A stretch of 64,000 nt of DNA. It comes from Oenanthe sinensis (lineage: Eukaryota > Streptophyta > Magnoliopsida > Apiales > Apiaceae). The DNA lies in NCBI GenBank assembly GCA_028671895.1, contig CM053800.1, positions 22,217,886 to 22,281,885 of the forward strand, written 5' to 3'. A program made the position numbers and the translations under genes. The stretch's first letter is position 1, and every line of letters begins with the position of its first letter. This document shows positions 1 to 12,600 of the stretch, in pieces. The notes beneath the pieces were generated by a model. That model made no database searches. It was given only the letters and a program-made list of their open reading frames with translations, and was not told the origin of the DNA.

Positions 1-1
1 T

Positions 2-238
2 ATGCTTCGAAAGTATAATCCTGATATGAGCCATGTGATAGAATATGAACCCTTGGAGATTCAACCTGACTTGTCCTATGTAGAACAACCTGTAGAGATT
101 CAGGATCGTAAGGATAAAGTTTTGAGGAATAAGTCTGTTAAGCTTGTAAAGGTTTTGTGGAGAAACCCTCGAGTTGAGGAATCCACCTGGGAACTTGAGA
201 GTGAAATGCTCGAGAAGTATCCCTATTTGTTTACTTAG
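2..238 (+). CDS. gag-pol polyprotein, C-terminal fragment (integrase tail and chromodomain-like region)
   Basis: The 78 visible residues are the end of a chromovirus pol. They start at the conserved MLRKY segment that follows the integrase GPF/Y region and run into a chromodomain-like tail with VKVLWRNPRVEESTWE and a terminal EKYPYLF. In this family the tail is thought to help target integration to particular chromatin. The frame is open to the stop at 236-238, which lies about 24 bases before the polypurine tract, as usual for these elements. The fragment closely matches the minus-strand copy at 36406-36813 with a few replacements (for example P for T, V for I, E for A). Most of the gene lies upstream of the window, so whether the whole frame is intact cannot be judged. 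Confidence 0.85.
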   Translation: MLRKYNPDMSHVIEYEPLEIQPDLSYVEQPVEIQDRKDKVLRNKSVKLVKVLWRNPRVEESTWELESEMLEKYPYLFT

Positions 239-260
239 GCTGATTCTGAGGACAGAATCT

Positions 261-276
261 TTTAAGGAGGGGAGAA
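261..276 (+). promoter_or_regulatory. Polypurine tract (plus-strand primer) of the left gypsy element
   Basis: The purine-rich run AAGGAGGGGAGAA ends directly against the TG that opens the LTR at 277. In LTR retrotransposons this RNase H-resistant tract primes plus-strand DNA synthesis. The minus-strand copy has a comparable tract at the matching place. Confidence 0.85.
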
Positions 277-1189
277 TGTAACGATCGAGGTAATTAAATC
301 TATTTGAATAATATGAGGTATATGATTTATGTGTTTTAATGTATTAAGATATGATATGTGATCTTTTTATATGTCTGGTTGACTGCCCGTTTGACTGTAT
401 TATGCTTAAGTGATTAATTGATTTTTCATGCTTAATTGAGTAACTGTATGATTTTTATAACATTATTGGTGTGTCCAATAATTATGAAATTTTATATGTA
501 GCTCCTATGTGATTTTAGAGACTTTCTAAAAATGGTGATGTATTTAATTCTAGTCTCAGTGATTTTATATAAATTTTTCATTCCTGTTTTATTCTAGAGA
601 TATTACTCTTCTAAATTCCATATTTAATTATTGGAATATCCAAAAATCGAGAAATCTTCTCCAAAATGTTCCTAGTATATTCTGAGACTTTTTAAAAATA
701 GAAGTTTATTTTATTTGAGCCCAAAATTATTTTAATGATTTTTCTACTCTTATTTTCTATTTCTGCACTAAAACTTCAAAGATTTTTAATTAATTCGTTA
801 TTCATCAGAAAAATATTTCAAAAATATGGGGAGGCTTCTAAATTCATGATCTTTATTTTAAAAATATAAAAGTTATTTTTGTACTCTGTTTCTATCAAAA
901 TTCGAATTATAAATTGTTTTGAATTCAGAAATTGGGATTGTGAAATTACTAAACTGCCCTTGCTTTTATCAAACCCAGCAGTCCCCTCTTTCTTTCCCCA
1001 TTTCTGCCATTCTAGTTCAGGTCGTGTGCTCTCTCGTCTCTATGGCGATTTTTCTTGTTCCTCTTGTCTTTCATCACTTTGTTGATGAATCATGCCTAGT
1101 TTTTGATTCTCTTGCTAGTACTTGAGCTAGTTTTGCTTGTATCGGTTGTTTTGAGCTTTGCATGCATATATGTTTATGTGCCGTGTATG

Positions 1190-1197
1190 TATATATA
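1190..1197 (+). promoter_or_regulatory. Possible LTR TATA box
   Basis: TATATATA followed by G lies within a stretch with GCATGC motifs. The minus-strand LTRs have a similar TATATATA beside GCATGC (around 35478-35485). Conservation between family members makes it a candidate core promoter, but the region is AT-rich and the start site cannot be seen. Confidence 0.3.
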
Positions 1198-3579
1198 GCT
1201 ATAGTTGCATGCAAGAGCCGTAGTAAACTAATTTCAGTATGAAATGCTTGTGTCATGCTTTGTAAGTGATGGATGGGGATAAATCTAAGTCTTGGTGTCG
1301 AGATGCCGGAAAGATCGGAACTCCACCGGACTTACCACCGACTGTGAGCTACGGCGAGTCGAGTGGGCTAGGTGATGATGTTCTTGAACCTAAAATTGCT
1401 CTTTCCAGACTATAGAGATGTTAAATTAAGCTGCTTAGTGGACTAATGTAGATGCATGTCATTTTCCGACTTGTATGGAAAATTTCCGATTGATACTTGA
1501 GTGAATAGCTTTGTTTGTGCGAGTATGGTAGAAATTAATCTCGTGAATAATTGTTTTGGCTGCTGCGAGTTCAATGTATTGCTAATTGAGAATCGCATGT
1601 CAAAATGTTGTATTTTCCGACTAGTGCTTGATTTTTGCCGATTGTGTACTCATATTTTCCGGCAAGAAGTTATATGCATTATGCTTAAATTATAGGATAT
1701 TAAATTTGGTGGAGATGCATTCGTTGGTATAGATCCGTATTAATGTCAATTGCAAAATTTTATGAAATTTCCGAATATATGATAATTATGCACATGTTAT
1801 ATTCGAAATTAGAATTTTATACAATTATAATATGAGGTTTGATGTTAATTATGAATTGCTTGGGTACTTGAAATTTTAACTTATACGAACTCATTATGTT
1901 CGAATTGTTATGATGTGAGTCGAATTTTTCTAGTTTTACTACTACTAGCCATATTGAATGCTTAATTTAAATACATGTAAGTATTTGAGTGGGTGATAGG
2001 AAGTTAAGTGTAATGATTAACTATTTGGGTCACTGCAATGTCTTCTATAAATTACAATTATTAATCAAGTTGTTGATCAAGTATTATTATGAATTGGATG
2101 CCAAAGCAATAAAATGTTAACTTATGTCCCTATGTAATATTGCCTGCTAGAGTAACTTAATTGAGATTCATTGTAGTATAAAGGCTAGTTGTAACTAATG
2201 TCATGATTTGTATGCAACGATCTCATAGATGCTTACATGGTTGATTACTTGATTGTGTCGGTTGTATTCCGACGGGTAGTTCCAATTACAGAGGAAGTGC
2301 TGCCAAAATTTTCTAAAACTAAAACAACTTTGTAAAACATTATTAGCACACCACTTCTGTATAGGAAATGCTATCAGTCAGGAATGCTGTGAATGATATA
2401 ATTGTCTATGTGCTACTTGCTTGCCAGTGTAGAAATAATTATATAGTAGAATATGTCTACTATGAATTATATATGTGTGTTAAGGGTTGCACTATCGAAA
2501 GGGTAGAATAGTTAGACGTTATAGAGAACGTCGAGAGTTTATAAGATTCTGAAATAGTATTATTTTGTGTAGCTACGAAGGATATTGAGGTGAAGGACAA
2601 GGGAAAAGCTAAAGTAGAGAGTTAGTGTCTGGTGTAGACGATCTACCTGTTCCACAGCTGTAGCATTCCTTGTTTGAGGCAAGTAACGACTGCCTAACCT
2701 CTTTCAACTTAAACACTGTTTTGTAAACTGCTTTATGACCCTGCAATTGTATTATCTTATCTCAACTGTATTACCTTGTTTCAACTGTTTTAAACTATAT
2801 CATGTCCTACTTTAATTGCTTTATTTAACTGCAACCTTATATCAGATTCAATTGCACTTTAAACTTTTCAATCCCTGAACTGTTATCGACAACTTATAAA
2901 CTAGTTTTACAAATCTTAAACCAGTGATCTTGAGCTGTGACTTATGCTATTACCACTTCCTTATCAATAATTGCTTAAACTTAAATCTTTAAAAGAACCC
3001 TGTTATTTAAGCCTAACTGTTATCCTGAGTAAATGTTTTACATCTGTTTTCAAAAACAACTGTTATACTTATGGATTGACCCTGCACCTTGACTTCATAA
3101 TTTTAACTTGTTTTAAATTTCCAGTTCATGATTTCAGCTTACCCTATTACAACAGAAACTTGTTTGAGACTTATCTTGGAATAAACTTTACCTCTGTCTA
3201 ATGATCTTTAAAAATGGATTTAAATATGGAATCCGACTTTCAAGAAGTCTTTTTCATCAAATGATTTGGTAACTTTAAAAAGAAAGATTTTGGTTATTAT
3301 AGGAATTCCGATCAAAATGGTTTCTGCGGATTCCTATAGGTTGGAGGCGTAAGAGGCCGAGTGACGCCGGTCCAGCACTTTTTATGTGTAGACTATAATG
3401 AGATAGTCAATGGCTATAATGAGATAGCCCAAGGCCAATGGCAATAAGTGCCTTTATGAGTACTCCTTATGTCCAGAGGGACTTTAGTCCGTTATGGGGA
3501 CTTTACGTGGCTGATCACCCGTATTGTCTGGCGTTGTGAGAAAACTTCAACCAAAATGAATTGTTTCTAAACAGTAAAG

Positions 3580-3688
3580 GTCCTAATGAGAGGACAGTTT
3601 TATAAATGATTTGAAAAGCACGGTCCTAATGAGAGGACAGTTTTATAAAAAAAAAATGTTTTGAAAGAATCAGTCCTAATGAAAGGAC
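3580..3688 (+). repeat. LTR hairpin cassettes, three copies
   Basis: GTCCTAATGAGAGGAC occurs at 3580 and 3623, with a variant (GAAAGGAC) at 3673. Each is followed by AGTTTTATA. Each core is an inverted repeat, GTCCT paired with AGGAC around a 6-base loop. The minus-strand LTRs carry five such cassettes at 43-44-bp spacing. The role is unknown. Confidence 0.8.
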
Positions 3689-4085
3689 AGTTTTATACAA
3701 ATGGACTTTGAAATGATTAGTAATGAATAATGAAATGCCTTGTTATAACCTGTCATACAGCTTCAATTATCAGACATATCTTGGATTGACCTTGTTTCAA
3801 TTGTTATACATTATTTTCCTGTTATCCATCTAACCCTGCAAATTACTCTTATACTTACACTTGGTTATTACTTTCCAGCTTCTTGTTTATTCTGTACCAG
3901 TTATTGAAATTGTTTAACCCTGCCAGCAGTTTTATAAAAGAAAGTTTTGCGAGTAATGATTACCCTGACTAGTATGTTAATTACAACTTTGGGACAATGA
4001 AGTCCAACAAGTGATTTTAAAGCATGATTTTGAGAAAGGACTTTTAAATTATATGTATAAGCCTGTAGAACTGTTTTCAACCAGT

Positions 4086-4088
4086 ATG
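4086..4088 (+). repeat. Target-site duplication ATG, left copy
   Basis: ATG precedes the CACTA terminus and recurs at 14293-14295 after the other end. Three-base duplications are the hallmark of CACTA transposition. The uninterrupted LTR copies contain one ATG here. Confidence 0.95.
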
Positions 4089-4105
4089 CACTACTAGAAA
4101 AACTG
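4089..4105 (+). repeat. CACTA 5' terminal inverted repeat
   Basis: CACTACTAGAAAAACTG matches the reverse complement of 14276-14292 over all 17 bases. It is the expected cleavage end for the TNP2 transposase. Confidence 0.95.
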
Positions 4106-4240
4106 GATACAACATCGCATCTTTAACAACGGTTGCAAAAATCACCGATGTTAAAGGTCTTTTTAACATCGCTTTTGTATATAACGATGTTAAAGCTTAT
4201 TTAAGACATCGCTTGGTAAAAAGCCCGATGTCTAAAGTTA
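4106..4240 (+). repeat. CACTA 5' subterminal repeats
   Basis: Short alternating motifs AACATCG, AGACATCG and CGATGTTAAA or CGATGTCTAAA occur several times in both orientations. In En/Spm-type elements such arrays bind the TNP1/TNPA accessory protein and form the transposition complex. Confidence 0.8.
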
Positions 4241-4493
4241 TGTTCGAAAAAAATAAAAAAAATGAGTCAATTAATAACAATTCTCCCAGGTTATTACCCA
4301 ATAATTCCCCCCTTAGACAAAATTCATTTCCCCCCTTAACAAAAATCACTTCCGCCCTTAACAAAAACCATCTCCCTCTCGAAGCTGTCTTCTCTCTCTC
4401 GAAGCTAACAAAAGCTAGGGTTCTTCAATTAACCCATCACTCTCCCTCTCACTCACACTCGATTAACACATCACTCTCCCTCTCCCTCACTCT

Positions 4494-4600
4494 CGATTTG
4501 GTCAAAGAACAAGCCCTAGCTAGCTAACTGGTCAATTTGGTCGAAGAAAAAGCCCCAGTTAAAATGTCGATTTGGTCGAAGAACAAGCCCTAGCTAACAA
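4494..4600 (+). repeat. Short tandem repeats in the CACTA leader
   Basis: Three imperfect copies contain GATTTGGTC or CAATTTGGTC, then (G/A)AAGAA(C/A)AAGCCC, then TAGCTA in two of them. They lie in the presumed 5' UTR just before the proposed leader intron. Confidence 0.65.
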
Positions 4601-4897
4601 GTCCTGTTATTTCTTCACTCGATTTGCTCAATTGGTAAGCAAACCTAACTAGTTCATTTGAATTTGTGTGTGTTTGTGAGCTTTTTTAGTTGAATCTTGT
4701 CCATCTCTGTTTAGTATCTGTTTGTATGGGTTTGTTGATTCATTAAATTGTTGTCATGTGGGTTTTGTTTCAAAACCCTAGCTTCTTGGAAAGTTTATGA
4801 GCTATTAATTAGTTCGAAATTTTATTTTCGATTTCTAATTTGAGTACTTTCAACAGGTCTAGAGGGTGATTTTCAGCTACTGATTTTCAGCTATTAT

Positions 4898-4920
4898 ATG
4901 TATGTATGTATGTATGTGTA
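4898..4920 (+). repeat. (TATG)n microsatellite
   Basis: Consecutive TATG/GTAT units lie in the presumed leader intron. Confidence 0.85.
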
Positions 4921-5148
4921 TATGCTTTATATTTATCTTATTATTTGGTGTGTATACATATAGATATTTGTAAGTATTTCCCCCAGCTACTGATTGTTTT
5001 TAATATATGTATGTATGTCACTGTAGTTTGGGTAGAAGCTTGGGTGGATTTGAGAATTTTGTTGCTGCTTCAATTTGGATAATTTGGCTATTTGAGGTAT
5101 TCACTTCTCCCTATTTTCAATTGATATTATGTTTTTATTTGGATAATA

Positions 5149-5222
5149 TGTATATGTATGTATGTATGTCACTGCCTTTAATTCCTATTTTGGAATATTT
5201 GAGAATATGTATGTATGTATGT
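5149..5222 (+). repeat. Broken (TATG)n microsatellite
   Basis: Two TATG runs flank a short unique stretch; they lie in the leader region of the CACTA element. Confidence 0.75.
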
Positions 5223-5544
5223 GATGTTCTGTTTTTATCGCATTAACATGTTACTATTCTTGCCTTATAGATTGATAATATGTACATCATACTTGATTGT
5301 GAATGTGGATGTGTCAAATTGAGGTTCTCTATGTAATGAAATGTGATGTACTAGTATCGGTTTTTTAATTTTTCATGTCGAGTTTTCTCAGATATAGCTA
5401 GATATATCCATATATTTATATGCCTCTGCCTCTTACTGATTTAAACTACATTAAACTAATAATTAAGTTCGCATCAAGTAGAAATAATTCAGTTTGCAAT
5501 AATATGTTATGTTAATCTACCTCTTACTGATTATATTATATGTT

Positions 5545-5575
5545 ACATATATATATATATATATATTTATATATC
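5545..5575 (+). repeat. (AT)n microsatellite
   Basis: A simple AT dinucleotide run within an AT-rich part of the presumed leader intron. Confidence 0.8.
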
Positions 5576-5901
5576 ATTGATAATGTTCATTGATTTTTAT
5601 ATGCTTGCTTGCGGTAGAAAAGTAACCTATATTCTAATATAATCATAGGCTTTTATGAATTATTAGGATATTATGCTATTTTATGACTTATACATTTATT
5701 GATAATTAATATGTATATATAGTAACCACCATAAATTTAATACCATATAATATGATAATTATAATTATATAATATGATAATTATAATTATCTGACTTATA
5801 ATACCATAGATAAGCATGCCTTTATTTACTTTATTGTTGTTAGATTTTCGATGTTTAAAATAATTTCAATGATGTAGGTAGTTGCTTTTGATTATACGAA
5901 T

Positions 5902-8900
5902 ATGGATAAGACGTGGATTTTCAAAGCAAGGGATTCTTTAGAATATGAAATCGGGGTTGAAAAATTCTTGATATATGCCGAAGAAAATTCAAAAGATCCT
6001 AAGAGAATTCCTTGCCCATGTTCACGATGTGCTAATTTTAAACAGTATTCCATAAAAATAATCAGGGGTCATATCTATGAAAATGGTTTCAGTTTGGGAT
6101 ATCTTGAATGGATTTGGCATGGGGAAAATAGTTCTAGGACGGCTAGGTCATCTACTGGTAGTACATGTCCTGCTCCAGTCCCAAAGTTTGACTCGAATAT
6201 TGGTGTTGATGTAGCAGAAACAGTCGAGGTTTGTGAAGTAGCACATAAGTCAGCTGATTATGATAATGATTCGTATGAGTTCAGGAGGTTCGTGGATGAT
6301 GCCCAAAAACCGTTGTTTGAGGGCAGTGACTATACTAAACTAGAGTCAATGTTAAAATTACATAACTGGAAAGCTAGGTTTGCCATTAGCGATAGTGCAT
6401 TCACTGATCTGCTATCTTCCATTGGGTCTTTCCTTCCTAAAGATAATGTATTACCTGTTAATGCATATGAAGCAAAGAAAACTTTGTCCAACTTAGGCCT
6501 TGAGTACATCAAATTTCACTCATGTCCGAACGATTGCATACTATATAGGGGTATAAATGTTGATGCATCTGAGTGCCCTAAGTGTCATCTATCTCGTTGG
6601 AAGTTGGGGAAAGATGGTAAAGTTAGGGTTAATATTCCAGCCAAAGTTACGTGGTATTTTCCGATAATTCCTAGATTTAAACGAATGTTTAGATCACCTT
6701 TTACTGCTGAATTGATGAGTTGGCATGCTAATCAACGAATACAAGATGGTAAGATGCGGCATCCGGCTGACTCTCCTTCTTGGAGGAATGTTGACTACAG
6801 GTGGCCTGCCTTTGGTAATGAACCAAGAAATATACGATTAGCTTTATCAGCGGATGGTATAAACCCACACAATAATGGGCTAACCAATAGGTATAGTACC
6901 TGGCCAGTGGTATTAGTAACTTATAATCTTCCTCCATGGTTGTGCATGAAGAGGAAGTTTATGATGTTAACAATATTAATTTCTGGTCCACATGAGCCGG
7001 GGAATAACCTAGATGTTTATTTACGCCCGATGATTGATGATTTAAAGAAACTTTGGGAAGAAGGGGAGCCAAACGTATATGATGCTTATAGTAAATCTTA
7101 TTTCACATTAAAAGCAATTTTATTGTGGACAATAAATGACTTCCCCGCTTATGGAAACTTGTCTGGCTGCGTCAATAAGGGTTACTTGGGTTGTCCAGTT
7201 TGTGGTGATGATACCGTAGCTAAATATTTGAGTCATAGTAGGAAAATGTGCTACCAAGGTCATAGACGATATTTAGGTCAGTACCACCCTTATAGGAGGC
7301 AAAAAGCCGCTTTTAACGGAGAACAAGAGTTTGCGACTGCACGTGCACCCCTTTCTGGAGAAGAAGTATTAGCGCAACAGGAAAGAATTCAGTTTTCTTT
7401 TGGGAAGGAAGTGAAAAAATCTAAGAAGGTGCAATGTCCGTGGAAGAAGAAGTCAGTTTTTTTCGAGTTAGAATATTGGAAGTTTCACCATGTTCGTCAC
7501 TGTCTCGATGTTATGCATGTTGAGAAGAATGTGTGCGATAATCTAATTGGCACATTACTAAATATGCGATTTAAGTCTAAAGATAGTGTGGCATCTCGTC
7601 TTGATATGATTGACATGGGTGTTAGGTCTGATTTAGCTCCACAAGTAGGGGAAAAAACATACCTACCTCCTTCTTCTTTCACTTTGTCTAAGGCAGAAAA
7701 AAAAAAAATGTTGTCATCATTCTTGTTTATGAAACTTCCCTACGGACATGCATCAAATATAAAAAATTGTGTGTCGATGGCTGATATGAAGATGTACGGG
7801 CTGAAGTCCCATGACTGCCACATTCTCCTCCAACAGTTACTCCCAGTTGCAATTCGTTCCGTTCTTCCAAAACATGTTAGGGTCACAATTATAAGATTGT
7901 GTTTCTTTTTTAACTCCTTGTGCAACAAAGTCGTAGATGTTTCAAAACTGGATAAGTTGCAGGCAGATGTGATATTGACCTTGTGTGAACTTGAAAAAAT
8001 ATTTCATGCATCATTTTTCGATGTAATGATACATCTCATAGTCCACTTGGTTCGGGAACTGCGTTTATGTGGACCGGTTTTTTATAGATGGATGTATGCA
8101 TTTGAACGCTTCAATAAAGTTTTGAAGAGTTATGTACGAAACCGTTACTATCCGGAAGGTTGTATAGCAGAAAGATACCTTGGAGAAGAATCGGTTGAAT
8201 TCTGCACTGAGTTTGTTAAGCAAAGTTGCACTGCTGGTCTTCCGAAGGAGCAAAAGCGTTCTGGTCCACTATCCGCTGTCACAATAAAGATAGTGGATGA
8301 AAAAGCTCGAGATGAGGCGCATCTACATGTGCTTCTAAACAATCCTGAAGTGTATCCATATATTATGTAAGTTTATTTATTCCTCTATTTGTGGATTCCT
8401 ATTTCTTTCATAAAATATTCTATGTGGTTGCTTAATATATGCATTTTTTCAGAATGCATAAGGAGTATCTCGAGGAAATTTATCGTGGAAAAAAGAAAAC
8501 TGTGCATTGGCTCATGGGAGAGCACAATCGACTATTTGCGGATTGGTTTGAAAAAAAAGTTAGTCTCGTGGCTAGATATTTTTTTGTACTTTAACATCTA
8601 CTAGTAATTAGATTTTAGAATTTATTATTTGTGTTTATAACAATATGTGTAGGTTAGTAATGAAATAATGGTGAATGGTGAAGCTGTTTCAGAAACCATA
8701 AGGTGGCTTGCCGGCAAACCATCATTTTCCGTCTTGACATATGAAGGTTATTTAGTTGAAGGAGTCAGATACTTTACAAAGGACAGAGATGATGCCCGTG
8801 TTGTTCAAAATAGCGGAGTTTCTTTAATAGCTAAGACGGTACAAGTTTCAAGTGCAAGGGATTTAAATCCTGTTGAAAGTGATATGACATTCTATGGCGT

Positions 8901-9291
8901 AATCTTAGAAATTTGGGAGTTGGATTATCATGCCTTCAAAGCACCCCTGTTCTTGTGTAAATGGGCAGAAAATGAGAAAGGCATAAAGGTGGATGATCTT
9001 GGTTTTACACTTGTAGATTTTAATCGACATGGCCACAAGAAAGATAAATATGTCTCGGTTGATCAAGTCAAGCAGGTTTTTTATGTTGAAGATCCGGTTG
9101 ACGCTGCCTGGTCTGTTGTATTGACCTCGACGACTCGAGAATATCGTGAGGTGTATAACGAAGATGATTTAGGAGACACAACCATGGAACATCCTCCATT
9201 CTGCTCCAATATCCCAGCATGTGATGTGTCCGTCGATGATGTTGGGAATAGTGTTAGACTTAATGTTGAGGGAATTTGGGTTAAAAAATGA
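5902..9291 (+). CDS. TNP2-type CACTA transposase, three exons, about 1069 aa
   Basis: This is the catalytic transposase that would cut and join the element at its CACTA ends. Exons are 5902-8366, 8453-8558 and 8653-9291; both introns are GT-AG, and the phases agree without stops. The N-terminal 80 residues form the Transpos_assoc region with the cysteine motif CPCSRC. A Transposase_21 core follows, with candidate DDE acids D318 (SADG), D371 (LDVYLRP) and E541 (DVMHVEKN). A DUF4218-like segment then spans about 650-800. Exon 2 adds LEEIYRGKKKTVHWLMGEHN, and exon 3 carries a DUF4216-like domain. The length fits the family. A run of A's in exon 1 near 7699 is a potential slippage spot. Intron placement is from consensus and frame, not transcripts. 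Confidence 0.9.
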
Positions 9292-9610
9292 TCCATATAT
9301 ATTATGTAGCTCTTTTTATGTCGAGTAGCTATTCTCTAAGTTTGGGTTTATTGTTTACTTTGAATTTTACATTTTCGTCAAAATGTAGAATATTAGGGGC
9401 CTGCATTATATTTTAATTTACTTTTAGTTTTGCATTTTTATAGATTAAAATGTGGTTCTTTTTTATAGATTAAAGGATCATTTTTAATTGTACATCTCCA
9501 TGATATTGTCACTTGTATTTTTAATTGTATATCATTTATGTTTAGAGATTCTCTCATTTATTTATATGACTAATGGCTTTATGTTCTATTTTTTAGATTA
9601 AAGGACAAAA
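9292..9610 (+). other. Spacer between the two CACTA genes
   Basis: AT-rich and non-coding. It contains a repeated TTTTTATAGATTAAA-like phrase near 9435-9475 and ends in TTAGATTAAAGGACAAAA just before the next ATG. The phrase TTTTTTAG before 9600 could be a splice acceptor, so the two genes may share a primary transcript by alternative splicing, as in En/Spm; this is inference. Confidence 0.4.
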
Positions 9611-12600
9611 ATGGTGAAGGCAAAGAAGCAGAGAGCCTCCAGAAAGGTACAATTTCAATGTGACAATAACAACGCTGAAGATGCTGAAAAGACGATTCCG
9701 GATGTCAAAGCACCATCACCGGAGCCAAAGGCTGATCAGTCAGTTACCGAAAAAGAACCACAGCCTCAAAATGAAATTCCAATGCAAGGGTCAGAATCTG
9801 TTCAAGGAACAGTCACTAGTTCAGAATCTACAAAAAGAAGGGTAGGAAGTGTTCGAGGTATTTCTTCCCTCCATAAAGTAATTACGAAGAAGGCTCAAGG
9901 GAAAAAGTACAAGATTAAATACAATGAACTTGGAGTTCCTATCGAACAAAATAGGACCACACTACAGTCCTACATTGGTATGGTCGCCAGAAATAAAATT
10001 CCAATTGATATTTCAAGTTGGCCAGAGGTGGATCATGAGCTAAAGGCAAAGTTATGGCTTGATGTTAAGGTATGTTGTTAAGGCCAGATGTGGATCCCTT
10101 GTTAACTTATTTATATGATTGTTATAGAGTAGTTAAATATGATTGTTATAGAGTAGTTAAATATGATTGTGCTTTGATATTTAATCATGTGTTATATGCC
10201 CTGTAGGATACGTTCAAAATTGTTCCGGAACTTGAGGAAAAGGTGCTACAATCTGCAGGCTCTAAGTGGAGACAATTCAAAACTACTTTGACTACTAAAC
10301 ATGTGATGCCATATATTGGACAAAAAAAGAAATTGAGGAATCCTCCAAAGCAGTACGCTTTTGTCGGTAAGGATGCTTGGAGGAGATTTGTAGCGACGAG
10401 GACCAGCAAGGAATGGCTGGTATGCATGATCCATCATCTTTCATACATATGTATTACCTGTTAATGTGGTCAATAACAGTCATAATTATTTTTTGTCTTG
10501 CAGTCACTACGTAATAAACAGAGTGAGAGAGTGAAGAAGCGAAAATATCATCACCGATTGTCAAGGAAAGGCTATATTGGTTTGCAAGAAGAAGAAGTAA
10601 GAACCTACCTTTGTTATTGTATTTTCCAGTTTATAATGGAACCTAATCATTGTCATTGTTCACTTTAAAATTTTAATTAGATAAAGGAAGGGAAGTTAGA
10701 GCGCGGAGAGAAACCTGATAGGGCAATTTTCTGGAAGAAGGCTCGAAAGCCAAAGGATGAGAGCTTGATCGATGAAGATTTGGCCATGATAAATGCCAAA
10801 ATTGTAAGCTAATTTATAGGTTTTCTAGCTAGTATCTGCCTGCTTTATTTATGTGCAACTATTAAGGTTGGTTCTTTGATGTTTGCCAATTTTTTGTGTT
10901 GTTGGTAGGATGAATTACTCGAAAAAAAGGAAAAGGGTGAATTCCAACCATCCGGAAGTAACGATGTATTGAGTGTAGCACTAGAAACTCCAGAGCATCC
11001 AGGCAGGGTTCGTGGAGTTGGGGGATTTGTCTCCCCAAAATTGTTCTTTAATTTGCCGAGACAAAGGATTAAAGTTTCAAAGGCACAATTGTCCGAGGAG
11101 TTGGCAAGACAAAATAAAGAGATTGCTGAACTTAAGGCAATGATTAGTGCGACCAACCTTGCCTCACCAATCGTATCTGACAAGTCAAGTTGCCATGTTT
11201 TAGAAAAAATCGAGACTAAATCAGCTATTGCGAAGGAATTGATTGTGGATTTTGATGATGATGATCTTGACTTGCCTACTCCTAAAACAGGAAAAAAGGT
11301 AAAAATTATAAACTCAGCATATGTAGGGATTCATTAAATAAACTCGTTGTGTATGTAGGGACCGTGTGAGCTGGCAGTGGATACCCGAAAGAACAAGGTT
11401 GCATTTGGTATGGTTTTTAATGAGGAAGAAATGAATGGTTTAATACATGGAGTCCATATGCCGCCTGGATGCATTCGTGTGTCAGTAGACGGAGCCATCC
11501 AGCCAGACGCCTTGCTTCCAGTGCCGGTACGTGGTGAAATGGAGAAGGTCCACCAGGCTGTGGGCTCTCAAGTAGCATGGCCTCTGGACTTGGTCATTTA
11601 TCCAGATGTGGTAGTGGCAGTGGCGGTATGCATCTCGTATTATATTTTTTATTATTGTAAATTCTTATTCTTATTCTTATTTTTGTTCATTATTATGGGA
11701 AATAAATCGTGTTGAATAATTATTTATAGAAAAAGAAAAAAGAAGATTTGTCGAAGTTATTAAAAAGTGAGTTGCATGCACTTCAGAAGTTATATAATCA
11801 AGTGGAGTTGAATAAGTATGTGCCGAGCAAATATAAGTTGTTGTATAAGCATGCAACAACATATATGAAAGCTACTGGTGCATCAATACAGATTCCATGT
11901 GATCCAGAGGTCTTTGGAATTGAGAAAATAATATATATATTGGATGAGACTATAATCGCTTTGCTACAATTTGAGGAGATCGGGCAATGTGCAATATCAG
12001 CTTACATCGTGTAAGTAGCTTTTATTTTTTCCCGAACATTCAGCATATGTACTTGCAAACTGTGATCATTCTGCATTTGCACCTGGACACTCAGCAATAT
12101 TTATTCTCTTAATATACAGGTACTTGCAAACTGTGATGAATGAGAATCGGAAGAATGATGATGTGTTCTTGTATAGCTTCTTCGATCCTGGTGCCTCATT
12201 TACCAAGAAAACTGAGTTTCAACCTTATGTGGTTAATCGGCTGCTAGAGGGTAACAATCGCATATTCTTAATGCCACATAATGAAAAGTAAGAATTTCTA
12301 ATTTGTACTATTAGAATAATTAAGATATTTTGGTGGCTTTTTCAAATTCTAACTTGTGTATATATTTTTTTATAAAAACAGTTCCCATTGGATTTTGGTT
12401 ATGATATGGGATGGTGATATTTATATTTTGAATCCTTTGTCTCATCCGAATCATTTTCCCCAACTGGAAAAAGCATTAACAAGGTAATTTAATTTATTCA
12501 TGCTAATAATTTTAATTTGTATTGTGCACTCTATTTAATTCATGCACTTTATAGTGAACTGGTTATGACTTGTATATTCTCTGATATACAGTGCACTGGT

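Larger units (their letters stand above)
4241..5901 (+). promoter_or_regulatory. CACTA leader region: promoter, 5' UTR and probable leader intron
   Basis: No protein-like frame is seen. Positions 4360-4500 are rich in CT runs (CTCCCTCTC), as in many plant 5' UTRs, and 4494-4600 repeats a short module. A consensus donor GTAAGC lies at 4635, and an acceptor TGATGTAG ends at 5877, shortly before the transposase ATG at 5902. This suggests an untranslated first exon ending at 4634 and a leader intron of about 1.24 kb. The intron holds TATG-type and AT microsatellites. The exon assignment is inference. Confidence 0.5.

Noticed and set aside
879..1256. Small open frames in the left LTR
   Set aside because: Overlapping frames on both strands, no family resemblance, and not conserved in the other LTRs.
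4213..4527. 104-residue frame at the start of the CACTA leader
   Set aside because: Low-complexity serine- and leucine-rich translation of CT-rich UTR sequence; no domain visible.
6330..8342. Minus-strand open frames within the transposase
   Set aside because: Shadows of the plus-strand exon, which carries clear transposase domains.
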